Shown: in pieces, positions 8,528 to 17,500 of the stretch | Numbering within the stretch: the stretch's first letter is position 1 | Layout of the letters: each line of letters begins with the position of its first letter | Assembly: GCA_031553775.1 (NCBI GenBank) | Contig: JAVBLA010000067.1 | Span: 1-36,636 of the forward strand | From: JAISFI01 sp031553775 | Lineage (GTDB): Bacteria > Bacteroidota > Bacteroidia > Bacteroidales > Azobacteroidaceae | DNA: 36,636 nucleotides | Reading direction: 5' to 3' | The notes under the pieces: model-generated | What the model saw: the letters and a program-made list of their open reading frames with translations, nothing else | Told to the model about the DNA's origin: nothing | The model's database searches: none | Program-made: the position numbers and the translations under genes

Positions 8528-8552
8528 CCTCTAAACCACCGGGGGATAGAGG
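8528..8552 (-). terminator. Terminator- or attenuator-like hairpin in the rng leader
   Basis: CCTCTA and TAGAGG (8528-8533 and 8547-8552) enclose a C/G-rich loop in which extra CC/GG pairs are possible. On the minus strand the stem is followed by GCTTTTTATT. It ends 29 bases before the rng ATG. Either the terminator of the HU/small-protein transcript or an attenuator controlling rng. Confidence 0.6.
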
Positions 8553-8571
8553 TATCGTACTTAAATAACAA

Positions 8572-8604
8572 GAACAAACTTAACAGTAATAATTAAGTTT
8601 GTTC
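8572..8604. other. Perfect 12-bp inverted repeat in the rng leader
   Basis: GAACAAACTTAA at 8572-8583 and TTAAGTTTGTTC at 8593-8604, with a 9-nt loop. On the minus strand it contains TAAGTTTG, matching the Bacteroidetes -7 box TAnnTTTG, but no good -33 TTTG lies 19-21 bases upstream. Could be an RNA hairpin of the leader, an operator, or a weak promoter for rng. Confidence 0.6.
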
Positions 8605-8625
8605 CCGGTTATCTTTCATAGACAA

Positions 8626-8718
8626 TTATTTTTTCTTTTTATGTCTATTTTTTCTTAGTCTTTTTTTGCGCTTGTGCGTAGACATTTTATGCCTTTTTCT
8701 TTTTTTTCCGCTTGGCAT
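8626..8718 (-). CDS. 30-residue basic ribosomal protein, AURKAIP1/COX24 domain (bS22/mS38-like)
   Basis: A short frame read directly from the sequence: ATG at 8716-8718, TAA at 8626-8628. It begins MPSGKKRKRHK and contains a THKRKKRLRKNRHKKKK tail; nearly every residue is Lys, Arg or His. This matches the tiny Bacteroidetes proteins annotated as AURKAIP1/COX24 domain-containing, related to mitochondrial mS38 and mycobacterial bS22, which lie on small-subunit rRNA. It lies 41 bases downstream of HU and upstream of rng on the same strand. Its size puts it below most gene-calling cut-offs. Identification is by motif and by its conserved position. Confidence 0.85.
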   Translation of the reverse strand: MPSGKKRKRHKMSTHKRKKRLRKNRHKKKK

Positions 8719-8759
8719 TGTTTCTAAGCTTTAATATGTTAATACTATAATGATGATTC

Positions 8760-9044
8760 TTATTTCAGATTGTTTTTCAACTCATCAGCAAATTGTTGCG
8801 AAGGTTTGAAGGTAGGAACAAAACGTTCCGGGATGATGATAGTAGTATCGTTCTGAATGTCACGGGCAGCCTTAGCAGCTCTTTTTTTCACTACGAAAGA
8901 ACCGAAACCACGGAGATAAACGTTATTACCCTGTTTCATGGAACCCATTACTGTTTCCATAAAAGCTTCAACCGTACTCAACACTGTAGCTTTATCAACG
9001 CCGGTGTTTTTTGAAATCTCACTAACAATATCTGCTTTAGTCAT
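8760..9044 (-). CDS. HU family DNA-binding protein
   Basis: 94 residues, standard HU/IHF length. The N-terminal helices (MTKADIVSEISKNTGVDKAT) and the VYLRGFGSFVVKKR beta saddle are typical. The DNA-binding arm has an ARDIQNDTTIIIPERFVPTF form, lacking the usual RNPQTG, as in one Bacteroidetes HU group. It is a dimeric nucleoid protein that bends DNA. Transcribed from a promoter with a TATATTTG box at 9089-9096, divergent from mutY, and probably co-transcribed with the 30-residue ribosomal protein downstream. Confidence 0.95.
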   Translation of the reverse strand: MTKADIVSEISKNTGVDKATVLSTVEAFMETVMGSMKQGNNVYLRGFGSFVVKKRAAKAARDIQNDTTIIIPERFVPTFKPSQQFADELKNNLK

Positions 9045-9088
9045 GATAAATATGAATTAATATGTTTGTTATTTTGTTTTTCGGACTG

Positions 9089-9096
9089 CAAATATA
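9089..9096 (-). promoter_or_regulatory. Promoter -7 box for the HU gene
   Basis: The minus strand reads TATATTTG, a full match to the Bacteroidetes sigma-ABfr -7 consensus TAnnTTTG, 44 bases before the HU start. The -33 region at 9116-9121 is only T-rich, not TTTG. Confidence 0.6.
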
Positions 9097-9134
9097 GTAC
9101 TTTTATTCATTAGAGAAAAAGAAAATCACATCAT

Positions 9135-9167
9135 TTTGAAAAAAATATTCTGAAATGCTTAAGTTTG
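9135..9167 (+). promoter_or_regulatory. mutY promoter (TTTG / TAAGTTTG)
   Basis: TTTG at 9135-9138, then 21 bases, then TAAGTTTG at 9160-9167: both elements and the spacing fit the Bacteroidetes consensus. Transcription should begin just after about 9172, downstream of the ATG at 9155, so that ATG cannot be the mutY start; the ATG at 9191 can. Confidence 0.75.
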
Positions 9168-9190
9168 TACTTTCAATCCAAGCAATTTAT

Positions 9191-10267
9191 ATGATAACAA
9201 GAGAGGAAACCGGTAATTCTTTCAGTAGCAAACTGATAAGCTGGTATGAGGAGAATAAGAGGGATTTACCCTGGAGAGGAATTACAGATACTTATAAAAT
9301 ATGGTTGTCGGAAATTATTTTACAACAGACCCGGGTGGTTCAGGGTATGGATTATTTTTTGCGGATAACCGGCCGTTTTCCGGATGTAAAATCGCTGGCG
9401 GAAGCCGATGAAGACGAAGTATTAAAATATTGGCAGGGATTAGGATATTACTCAAGAGCCAGGAATCTGCATCATGCCGCCCGCACGGTGATGAGCGATT
9501 TCGGTGGAAAAATGCCGGTTAAATACTCCGAATTATTAAAATTAAAAGGAATAGGCGAATACACAGCGGCGGCTATTTCTTCTTTTGCCGGTAACGATCC
9601 GCATCCGGTGGTCGACGGAAATGTATTCCGTTTTCTATCCCGTTACTTAGGCATTGCAGAACCCATCGATACAGGCAAAGGAAAAAAACTTTTTACGGAA
9701 ACTGCAGGAAAACTAATGGACCGGAGCCGGGCCGGCCAGTTCAATCAGGCCATCATGGAATTTGGGGCACTGCAATGTATTCCGGGAATACCCGATTGTA
9801 AAATTTGTCCTTTCTCTGATAGTTGTGTGGCTTTTTCGGAGAATAAACAGGCAGCTTACCCTGTGAAGCAAAACAAAGTATCGGTCAAAAACCGTTATTT
9901 TCATTATTTCCACATTATCATCGGTTCTCGTACCTTAATTTATAAAAGAGACAGAAAGGATATCTGGCAAAATCTCTACGAGTTTCCGATGATTGAAACT
10001 ACGGAAGCCATGACCTTTGAAGAATTAAAACAAACAAGCAAATTTCAAAAGTTTTTCGGACAGGAAGAAGCGCTCAGATTCCGTATCCGGAAAAATAAAA
10101 AACATGTGCTGACTCATCGGATTATCTGGGCTGTTTTTTATGATGTGCATCTGGAAAAGGTCCCGGAATCACTTAAAAGCTATCAACTGATCGAAGAAAA
10201 AGACATTGATTCATACGCCATTCACCGGTTAATGGAGGAGTATCTGGAAGATGCTGCAGGATCCTGA
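9191..10267 (+). CDS. mutY: A/G-specific adenine DNA glycosylase MutY
   Basis: 358 residues from the ATG at 9191. The frame is open back to 9155, but the promoter -7 box at 9160-9167 overlaps that stretch. It removes adenine mispaired with 8-oxoguanine in base-excision repair. Visible signs are the SEIILQQTRV segment with the catalytic Glu, the helix-hairpin-helix LKGIGEYTAAAI, VVDGNVFR with the catalytic Asp, and a [4Fe-4S] loop CIPGIPDCKICPFSDSC with exact C-x6-C-x2-C-x5-C spacing. The C-terminal 120 residues form the MutT-like 8-oxoG recognition domain. It is divergent from the HU/rng cluster and followed by heptad repeats. Confidence 0.96.
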   Translation: MITREETGNSFSSKLISWYEENKRDLPWRGITDTYKIWLSEIILQQTRVVQGMDYFLRITGRFPDVKSLAEADEDEVLKYWQGLGYYSRARNLHHAARTVMSDFGGKMPVKYSELLKLKGIGEYTAAAISSFAGNDPHPVVDGNVFRFLSRYLGIAEPIDTGKGKKLFTETAGKLMDRSRAGQFNQAIMEFGALQCIPGIPDCKICPFSDSCVAFSENKQAAYPVKQNKVSVKNRYFHYFHIIIGSRTLIYKRDRKDIWQNLYEFPMIETTEAMTFEELKQTSKFQKFFGQEEALRFRIRKNKKHVLTHRIIWAVFYDVHLEKVPESLKSYQLIEEKDIDSYAIHRLMEEYLEDAAGS

Positions 10268-10361
10268 TTCGTTGTATCTTATCCTGCCTGTCAAATTTTC
10301 CCCATAAAAAAACAATTTATCTCCTATCTGGGTCAATTTTAAAAACTAATATTGCCTTCCG

Positions 10362-10470
10362 AAAGTGAAAAACGAAAAGTGAAAAGTGAAAAATTAGATT
10401 TATACACTATTCCACTTTTCCGGGTCAAGTATTCATTTTCAATTTTCAATTATTAATTTTCAATTATTAA
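10362..10470. repeat. Heptanucleotide repeat pair, locus 2
   Basis: Left array at 10362-10396, five 7-mers: AAAGTGA, AAAACGA, AAAGTGA, AAAGTGA, AAAATTA. Right array at 10436-10470, five 7-mers: TTTTCAA, TTTTCAA, TTATTAA, TTTTCAA, TTATTAA. The right array ends one base before the ATG of the PL1-CE8 gene, so it occupies the position of its ribosome-binding region. Confidence 0.88.
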
Positions 10471-10471
10471 C

Positions 10472-12781
10472 ATGAAAACATCAGTTTGCATTACAATCTT
10501 CCTGTTACTTCTCTTTTGCCGTTTAACCGCGCAAACTCCTGCATTTCCGGGAGCCGAAGGAGGAGGTATGTACACCACGGGAGGCCGGGGAGGAAAAGTG
10601 ATTTATGTAACAAACCTGGAAGACGACGGCAAACCGGGATCTCTCCGGTATGCTATCAACCAGGCTTATCCGAGGATTATAGTTTTTAAAGTATCCGGAA
10701 TTATCAAGCTTCAAAAAAGACTGTTTATCAAAAACGGAGACCTGACCATTGCCGGACAAACAGCACCCGGCGACGGGATCTGCATCCGGGATCACAATGT
10801 TACGGTAGATGCCGACAATGTGATCGTCCGCTTTCTCCGTTTCCGGATGGGAGATGAAACCCAGGAGCAAACAGATGCCTTTTCCGGAAAAAATAGAAAA
10901 AATATCATTATAGACCATTGTTCCATGAGCTGGTCAATCGATGAATGTGCATCTTTTTACTCCAATGAAAATTTCACCATGCAATGGTGCCTGATCGCCG
11001 AATCGCTCAATAAATCTTTCCACGATAAAGCAGACCATGGATATGGCGCCATCTGGGGTGGGAAAAATGCTTCTTTTCATCACAACCTGCTGGCACATCA
11101 CAACAGCCGTAATCCTCGTTTCAACGGATGGAAACGGGCCGGACTGAAATATACCAATATTCTGGATGAAGAACTTGTGGACTACCGGAACAATGTAATC
11201 TACAACTGGGGCAATAACAGTGCCTATGGAGGAGAAAGTCAGGGAAAATATAATATCGTGGCCAATTATTACAAATACGGACCGGGAACCAAGTCTTCTA
11301 TTAAAAGCAAGATCTTACAGGTAGATATGGATCCGGACACCATCAATTATCCTCCGGGAACCGGACAGTTCTATGTAACGGATAATTATGTTTTCGGTAA
11401 TCCTGCCGTTACAAAAAACAACTGGAACGGAGGTGTCACCTATGCTAAAGATGCTAACCAGACAGCCTGCAGAGCTGACAAACCATTTCCCTATACACCG
11501 GTTTCACAACATACCGCGGAAAAAGCTTACGAAAAAGTTCTGCAATTAGCCGGCGCTTCGCTATCCAGGGATATTATCGATGTAAGAATAACAGAAGAAG
11601 TAAAAAAGGGAACCGCCACTTTCTCCGGTTCCAAAACCGGGAAACCGGGTATCATCGACTCTCAAACCGATGTAGGCGGATGGCCGGAATACAAACAAGC
11701 CTCTTTACCTGTAGACCAGAATGAAGACGGCGTTCCCGACCATTGGATGGAAACTCATTTTCCCGGAAAGAAAGCAAATGATGTCAACAACGAAGGATAT
11801 ACCTACCTGGAAGTTTACCTTAACAGTCTGGTAGAAAATATCATCACAAAAGGATATAAGGATGTAACTGCCCAGATCAAAACCGGATACGATTTCGTAG
11901 TGGCACCCGATGGATCCGGAAACGGGAAAACCATTCAATCGGCCTTCGATGCCGTTCCCGGAAATGGCAGTACATTTTCCATCTATGTAAAAAACGGCAA
12001 ATATGAAGAACGCCCTTCGCTGACAGCCGGTAAATCACATGTCAATCTGATCGGGCAAAACAGAGACAGTGTAATCATTTCAGCTGCGGTTTACAGCGGA
12101 TTGAACGGAGCTACAACTTCTACCACACAAACGCTGGAAATCCTGGCCGATTATTTCCATGCGGAAAACCTGACAGTTGAAAATACGGCGGGAGTAGATG
12201 CCGGACAAGCCGTTGCCCTGAAAGATTTCGGAAGACATAATTGTTACAGGAATGTCAGGCTACTGGGACATCAGGACACCCATTTTACAGGAGACAACAG
12301 CATCCAGCATTACCAGGATTGCGAAATACGCGGCACTGTCGATTTCATTTTCGGAGGCGGTGATATTTTTTTCGAAAACTGCCTGCTTTATTGCATCGGA
12401 AGAAAAAATCCGGATGTGGTAGTCGCCCCCTCTACCCTCTCCTCTTCCGAACACGGTTATGTATTTTATCGATGTACGATCGATGGCGACCAGGAAACAC
12501 AGAATAACCGGTTCTACCTGGGCCGTCCCTGGAAAAACGAACCTCGCGCCGTTTTTATCCATACAACCCTGAAAATTATTCCCCATCCCGCCGGTTGGAA
12601 TAATATGGGAGTCATCCCGCAATTATTTGCCGAATACGATAGCCATGATTCCTCCGGAAACCCCATCGATCTGAGCCAACGCAAAAACGAATTCACTCAA
12701 AGTGAAAAATATGGTGGAAAAACTGTTGGTGGACTACAAACCGTACTCTCTGAGAATGAAGCGATTAAATACACCCGGTAA
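10472..12781 (+). CDS. Pectate lyase (PL1) - pectin methylesterase (CE8) fusion
   Basis: 769 residues with an N-terminal signal peptide ending near Ala20-Gln21. Residues about 22-400 are a PL1 right-handed beta-helix, starting FPGAEGGGMYTTGGRGGKVI with the IIDHCSMSWSIDE and HHNLLAHHNSRNPRF motifs. A calcium-loop-like DQNEDGVPDHW at about 410 precedes a linker. Residues about 470-769 are CE8: GHQDT with acid/base Asp602, GTVDFIFGG with nucleophile Asp624, and LGRPW with Arg685. The CE8 half removes methyl esters from homogalacturonan, making it a substrate for calcium-dependent PL1 cleavage, so the fusion couples two successive steps. First gene of the pectin locus. No T9SS tail or lipobox, so periplasmic or released. 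Confidence 0.94.
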   Translation: MKTSVCITIFLLLLFCRLTAQTPAFPGAEGGGMYTTGGRGGKVIYVTNLEDDGKPGSLRYAINQAYPRIIVFKVSGIIKLQKRLFIKNGDLTIAGQTAPGDGICIRDHNVTVDADNVIVRFLRFRMGDETQEQTDAFSGKNRKNIIIDHCSMSWSIDECASFYSNENFTMQWCLIAESLNKSFHDKADHGYGAIWGGKNASFHHNLLAHHNSRNPRFNGWKRAGLKYTNILDEELVDYRNNVIYNWGNNSAYGGESQGKYNIVANYYKYGPGTKSSIKSKILQVDMDPDTINYPPGTGQFYVTDNYVFGNPAVTKNNWNGGVTYAKDANQTACRADKPFPYTPVSQHTAEKAYEKVLQLAGASLSRDIIDVRITEEVKKGTATFSGSKTGKPGIIDSQTDVGGWPEYKQASLPVDQNEDGVPDHWMETHFPGKKANDVNNEGYTYLEVYLNSLVENIITKGYKDVTAQIKTGYDFVVAPDGSGNGKTIQSAFDAVPGNGSTFSIYVKNGKYEERPSLTAGKSHVNLIGQNRDSVIISAAVYSGLNGATTSTTQTLEILADYFHAENLTVENTAGVDAGQAVALKDFGRHNCYRNVRLLGHQDTHFTGDNSIQHYQDCEIRGTVDFIFGGGDIFFENCLLYCIGRKNPDVVVAPSTLSSSEHGYVFYRCTIDGDQETQNNRFYLGRPWKNEPRAVFIHTTLKIIPHPAGWNNMGVIPQLFAEYDSHDSSGNPIDLSQRKNEFTQSEKYGGKTVGGLQTVLSENEAIKYTR

Positions 12782-12832
12782 AAAGTCCACACAATCCGTC
12801 AATTTTTCAACACCAGCTTTGCAAAATCATTG

Positions 12833-12840
12833 TTCCTTTG
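12833..12840 (+). promoter_or_regulatory. Possible promoter -7 box before the PL9 gene
   Basis: TTCCTTTG matches the TTTG half of TAnnTTTG and lies 25 bases before the ATG, the same geometry as at mutY and panC. No TTTG is found at the expected -33 distance, so this is weak. Confidence 0.35.
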
Positions 12841-12865
12841 TATCATAATAAATCCGTGAAACACA

Positions 12866-14533
12866 ATGATAACGATCTGGAGAAAAATATTAGTCAAAAA
12901 TTTAAGTCTTGCCATGCTGATCACAGGAATCGGAACAGTACAGGCCAAGACTGTTTATATTGCCCCGACAGGCACCACTGCCAATAATAATTCTACCTAT
13001 AATAATCCTATCGGTTTCGATAAGTTGCTTTCTTCTTCAGGTTCCATGCCCACCTCATTAGTATCATCCGGCGACACTGTTTTCTTCAAGGGAGGACAAT
13101 ACGATGTTACCAAAATTTATACTTTTATACAAACAGGCAGTAACGGAACAGCAAGCAAGCGAACATTCCTCGGTTCTTATCCGGGAGAAACGGCTGTTTT
13201 CGACGGACGCACATTGCCTTACGGTAACGAAGGAGGAAGCGATAACATTGCCCTGAAGGTTCCTGCCAATTATGTACATATCAAAGGTATCGTAGTACAA
13301 TATGCCGGAAAAAACGGACTTCACATTACCGGAAGCAACAACATTATTGAAAATTGTACCGCTTATTCCAATTCGGATACCGGTATCCAACTGAAATCAG
13401 GCGGCAATAACACTATCAAAAACTGTGATTCTTTCCGTAATTTCGATTACAAAACAAAGAGTGGAAGCGATCCCGATTATGGTGGAAATGCCGACGGATT
13501 CGCCGATAAACAATATACTTCTCCCAGCGGAACAAAAAATACCTATATAGGATGCCGCTCATGGGAAAATTCAGATGACGGATGGGACTTTTTTCAACAT
13601 GTTAGTGCCACCGGATATCCCACAGAAATCAGAGAATCATGGTGCTTCAGAAACGGACCGGCACAGTTCGATATGACCGGACATGCCCGTTATGAAACGG
13701 ATAAAGCCTATTTTGAACAATTCAAATCGGGAGATAAAATAGTGATTACTAATTACGGAAACGGAAATGGATTCAAAGTAGGTGGAGATGCTACCAAACA
13801 CAATGTAATTGTAAGCAACTGTGTAGCATTCAACAACAAAGTCAAAGGTTTCGACCAAAACAACAACGGTGGTGATATGGTATTCTACAACTGTACTGGA
13901 TATGCCAATAAACCCAACTACGGACTGAACAATACCGGTAAAGGCGCTACGTTGACCGTTAAAAATTGCATCACTGCCAAAGGATTATCTTCGGATGCTT
14001 TTCTATCAACCTATGCGCATAGCAACAACACCTGGGACCTGAGCCCTAAGATAACAGTAACCGATGCCGATTTTGCCAGTGTCGATACCACATCTGCCAC
14101 ATCTGCCAGAAATACAGACGGCAGCTTGCCCGGCATGAACGGTTTATTCCGTTTATCCTCTTCCAGCCAGTGTATAGATAAAGGCACCAATGTAGGACTC
14201 CCGTATAACGGATCTGCCCCCGACTTAGGCGCTTTCGAATACAATCCTGATACTCGTATAAAATTCACTTCGGTTGAAGAAACTTCGTTTTATGCTTACC
14301 CTAATCCGGTAAAAACAAGCACCCGTTTTAGTTTACAGGTACAGGAAACAGATCGCATCGTTATAGAAATATTCGATATGACCGGCAAAAAAGTAGCCAT
14401 TGCCTGCGACCGGCAAATGGAAGCCGGCCACCATGAAATCTCCTTCGAAAGGGGAAACCTCCCTGCCGGTGTTTATCTTTACCGCCTCACATGTAATAGG
14501 ATGCAAACAGGAAGACATCTGATAATCAACTAA
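12866..14533 (+). CDS. Pectate lyase family 9 with T9SS type A sorting domain
   Basis: 555 residues: a signal peptide ending in QAKT, a PL9 parallel beta-helix at about 30-465, then a C-terminal domain at about 475-555. Calcium/catalytic signatures of PL9 are present: NADGFADK, then SDDGWD with Asp237, Asp238 and Asp241 spaced as the Pel9A calcium ligands, and NGFKVGG with Lys304 as the likely catalytic base. The tail has a YPNPV start, a VIEIFDMTGKKV strand, GHHEISF and LPAGVYLYRL, the pattern of Por secretion (T9SS type A) sorting domains. It should therefore be exported by type IX secretion and attached to or released from the surface to cut polygalacturonate. It stands 34 bases before susC, in the same direction. 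Confidence 0.93.
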   Translation: MITIWRKILVKNLSLAMLITGIGTVQAKTVYIAPTGTTANNNSTYNNPIGFDKLLSSSGSMPTSLVSSGDTVFFKGGQYDVTKIYTFIQTGSNGTASKRTFLGSYPGETAVFDGRTLPYGNEGGSDNIALKVPANYVHIKGIVVQYAGKNGLHITGSNNIIENCTAYSNSDTGIQLKSGGNNTIKNCDSFRNFDYKTKSGSDPDYGGNADGFADKQYTSPSGTKNTYIGCRSWENSDDGWDFFQHVSATGYPTEIRESWCFRNGPAQFDMTGHARYETDKAYFEQFKSGDKIVITNYGNGNGFKVGGDATKHNVIVSNCVAFNNKVKGFDQNNNGGDMVFYNCTGYANKPNYGLNNTGKGATLTVKNCITAKGLSSDAFLSTYAHSNNTWDLSPKITVTDADFASVDTTSATSARNTDGSLPGMNGLFRLSSSSQCIDKGTNVGLPYNGSAPDLGAFEYNPDTRIKFTSVEETSFYAYPNPVKTSTRFSLQVQETDRIVIEIFDMTGKKVAIACDRQMEAGHHEISFERGNLPAGVYLYRLTCNRMQTGRHLIIN

Positions 14534-14567
14534 ATACAAGATACAAATTTTATAAATAACTAACAAC

Positions 14568-17500
14568 ATGAATCTAAGAATGAAAACAATGAAACAGGCT
14601 TTCCGGCAGATCAGTGCTGCCATCGTCGTTTTCTTATTCTGTTGCTCCAGTGTTATCGCCCAGAACAAAACAATTACGGGTACGGTAACCGACAGCAAGG
14701 GAGAAGAAATTATCGGAGCTTCGGTACTGATTAAAGGTACGACAACCGGTACGGTTACCGACATCGACGGAAATTTCACTCTTTCCGCACCGGCCACAGC
14801 ACAAAACCTGGTGGTCAGCTATGTGGGAATGAAATCAAAAGAAGTGGCCATTACCGGCAGTGTAATGAAAATTGTACTCGAAGAAAACCAGACAGACCTG
14901 GATGAAGTCGTGGTAATCGGCTATGGAACACAGAAAAAAAGAGACTTAACAGGATCTGTTTCTTCCGTAGGTGCCAAAGAACTAAAAGATATACCTATTA
15001 CCAATGCAGCAGAAGCTATGACCGGAAAATTAGCCGGAGTACAAGTTACTACTGTAGAAGGATCTCCCGATGCTGATGTAAAAATCAGGGTGCGTGGAGG
15101 AGGATCCATTAATGGAGACAGCTCCCCTCTTTATATTGTAGATGGATTTCCGGTTAATAGTATCAATGATATTCCCCCTTCCGATATTCAATCTATCGAT
15201 GTACTGAAAGATGCCTCATCAACAGCAATCTATGGATCAAGAGGAGCTAACGGAGTTATCATCATTACAACAAAAGCACCTAAAGAAGGACGTTTGTCAA
15301 TCAGCTACGATGGATTGTACGGATGGAAAGAACTGGCCAATAAACTGGATGTTCTTTCTCCTTACGAGTTTGCCAAATGGCAATACGAACAAGCCGTGCT
15401 GCAAGGTAAAGTTGACGACCAATATGTAGCTTATTTTGGAGTATACGACGACATGGATATATACAAGAATATAGCAGGAACAGACTGGCAGGATGAATGT
15501 TTCGGAAGAACCGGAAGTACTTTCAGTCATAACATCAGTTTAACGGGCGGAAGCGAAAAATCGTCATTTAACATCAATTACAACAGAGTTGACGATAAAG
15601 CAATCATGATGGAATCCAGCTACAGCCGGGATAATTTGAATATCAAATACAATGCAAAACCAATCGAACGTGTCAAGTTGAATGTAAGTGCCAGATACTC
15701 TAACATACAGGTGTATGGTTCCGGGGCTAATGAAATCAATGAAAAATCATCTGCAGACTCCCGGTTAAAAAACACAGTTATTTACTCTCCTGTTGCATTG
15801 AAAGACCTTTCTTCAATAGACTCGGACGACGAAGAAGTATTAGGAAACTTATATCCTCCTACAGTAGCTATTTCGGACAATTACAGATTTAAACAAACCA
15901 AATCATATTATTTTAACGGAGGTATTACCCTTGAAATTATGAAAGGTCTCTCTGTTCGCTCCGAATTAGGTTTGGATAATATCAATCAATCTGATGACAA
16001 ATATTATGGTTCATCTACCTATTATGTAAGGAACCAGTCGACCATCCGGAATAAGCCGGCTGCAATATCCATTTATAAGAGTTCCGAACGCTTCAGAAAC
16101 ACAAATACCGTTAATTATGAGAAGAAATTCGGTAAAGCACATTCTCTATCTGCCATGCTCGGAAATGAGATTATGACTACTCAATCTTATACAATCAATA
16201 ATACGGTAGAAGGATTACCAAGTGCTTTATCTCCGGAAGATGCACTGAAATTTACAGCTTCCCAGGAATATGCCTCCGTGAGCAAAACCTATAATACACA
16301 AGATAATATGCTCTCGTTTTTCGGACGTGTTAATTATGATTATAAAAGTAAATATTTGTTTTCCGCTACTTTCCGTGAAGACGGATCCAGTATTTTCGCA
16401 CCAGGAAATCAGTGGGGATTTTTCCCATCTGCTGCCGTTGCCTGGCGTATAAATGATGAAGATTTCATGGAAAGTACCAGTAATTGGCTTTCATCTCTGA
16501 AATTACGTTTCAGCTATGGAACTGCCGGAAATAATAAAATATCTCCCGATCAATGGCGTTTGGTATATGAGCCCAAATCTACATCCTACCTGAACAATGC
16601 CAAATCATACTGGACTGACGGAGACCATTTATACAACCCTGACCTGAAATGGGAAACTACCATTACCCGCAATATCGGATTGGATTTCGGATTCTTCAAA
16701 CAAAGGATCAGCGGTTCTATCGAACTATACTACAATGATGTAAACGACTTATTAATCGACTTCCCCATCCAAGGTACCGGATACGCTTTCCAATGGCGTA
16801 ATGCCGGGGCAACTTCCAACAGAGGAGTTGAAGGTTCTGTCAACTTTGTCATCTTAGAGAAAAAAGATTACGGATTAAATTTCGGATTCAACATCGGATT
16901 TAACAAGAACAGGGTTGAAAGTCTCGGCGGACTGGAAAGTATCATCGCAAATTCAGGATGGAACTCTTCAATTGCTGATGATTACCGGGTGTTCGTAGGA
17001 CAATCTTTGGGATTGATGTACGGATATGTAAGCGATGGTTATTACACTGTTGACGACTTCGACTGGAATGGAAGCAAATGGGTGGCTAAACCCGGTGTAG
17101 TCGACAATAGCGGAATTACAGGATCATCGTGGGGACCTGGAGCATTGAAACTGAAAGATCTGGACGGTAAAGTAAATGAAAACGGTGTATATGAGATCAC
17201 TACTGACGATCGTACTATTATTGGCAATGCAACTCCCAAATTTACCGGTGGATTTAATCTGTCTGGAAAATATAAAAATTTTGACATGAATGCCTCATTC
17301 AGTTTTGTTTATGGAAATGACATTTATAACGCCAACAAAATCGAATTTACCTCAAACAATGCTAATGAAAAATATCGTAATATGACTACTGAAATGGCCA
17401 GTGTAAATCGTTGGACTCATATTGATGCAAGCGGAAACCGGGTAACCGATGCCAATCAATTAGCAGCTCTCAATGCTAATGCAAACATATGGTCGCCGTT

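Noticed and set aside
9155..9190. Longer mutY with start at 9155
   Set aside because: The promoter -7 box TAAGTTTG at 9160-9167 overlaps this stretch, so the ATG at 9191 is the likely start.
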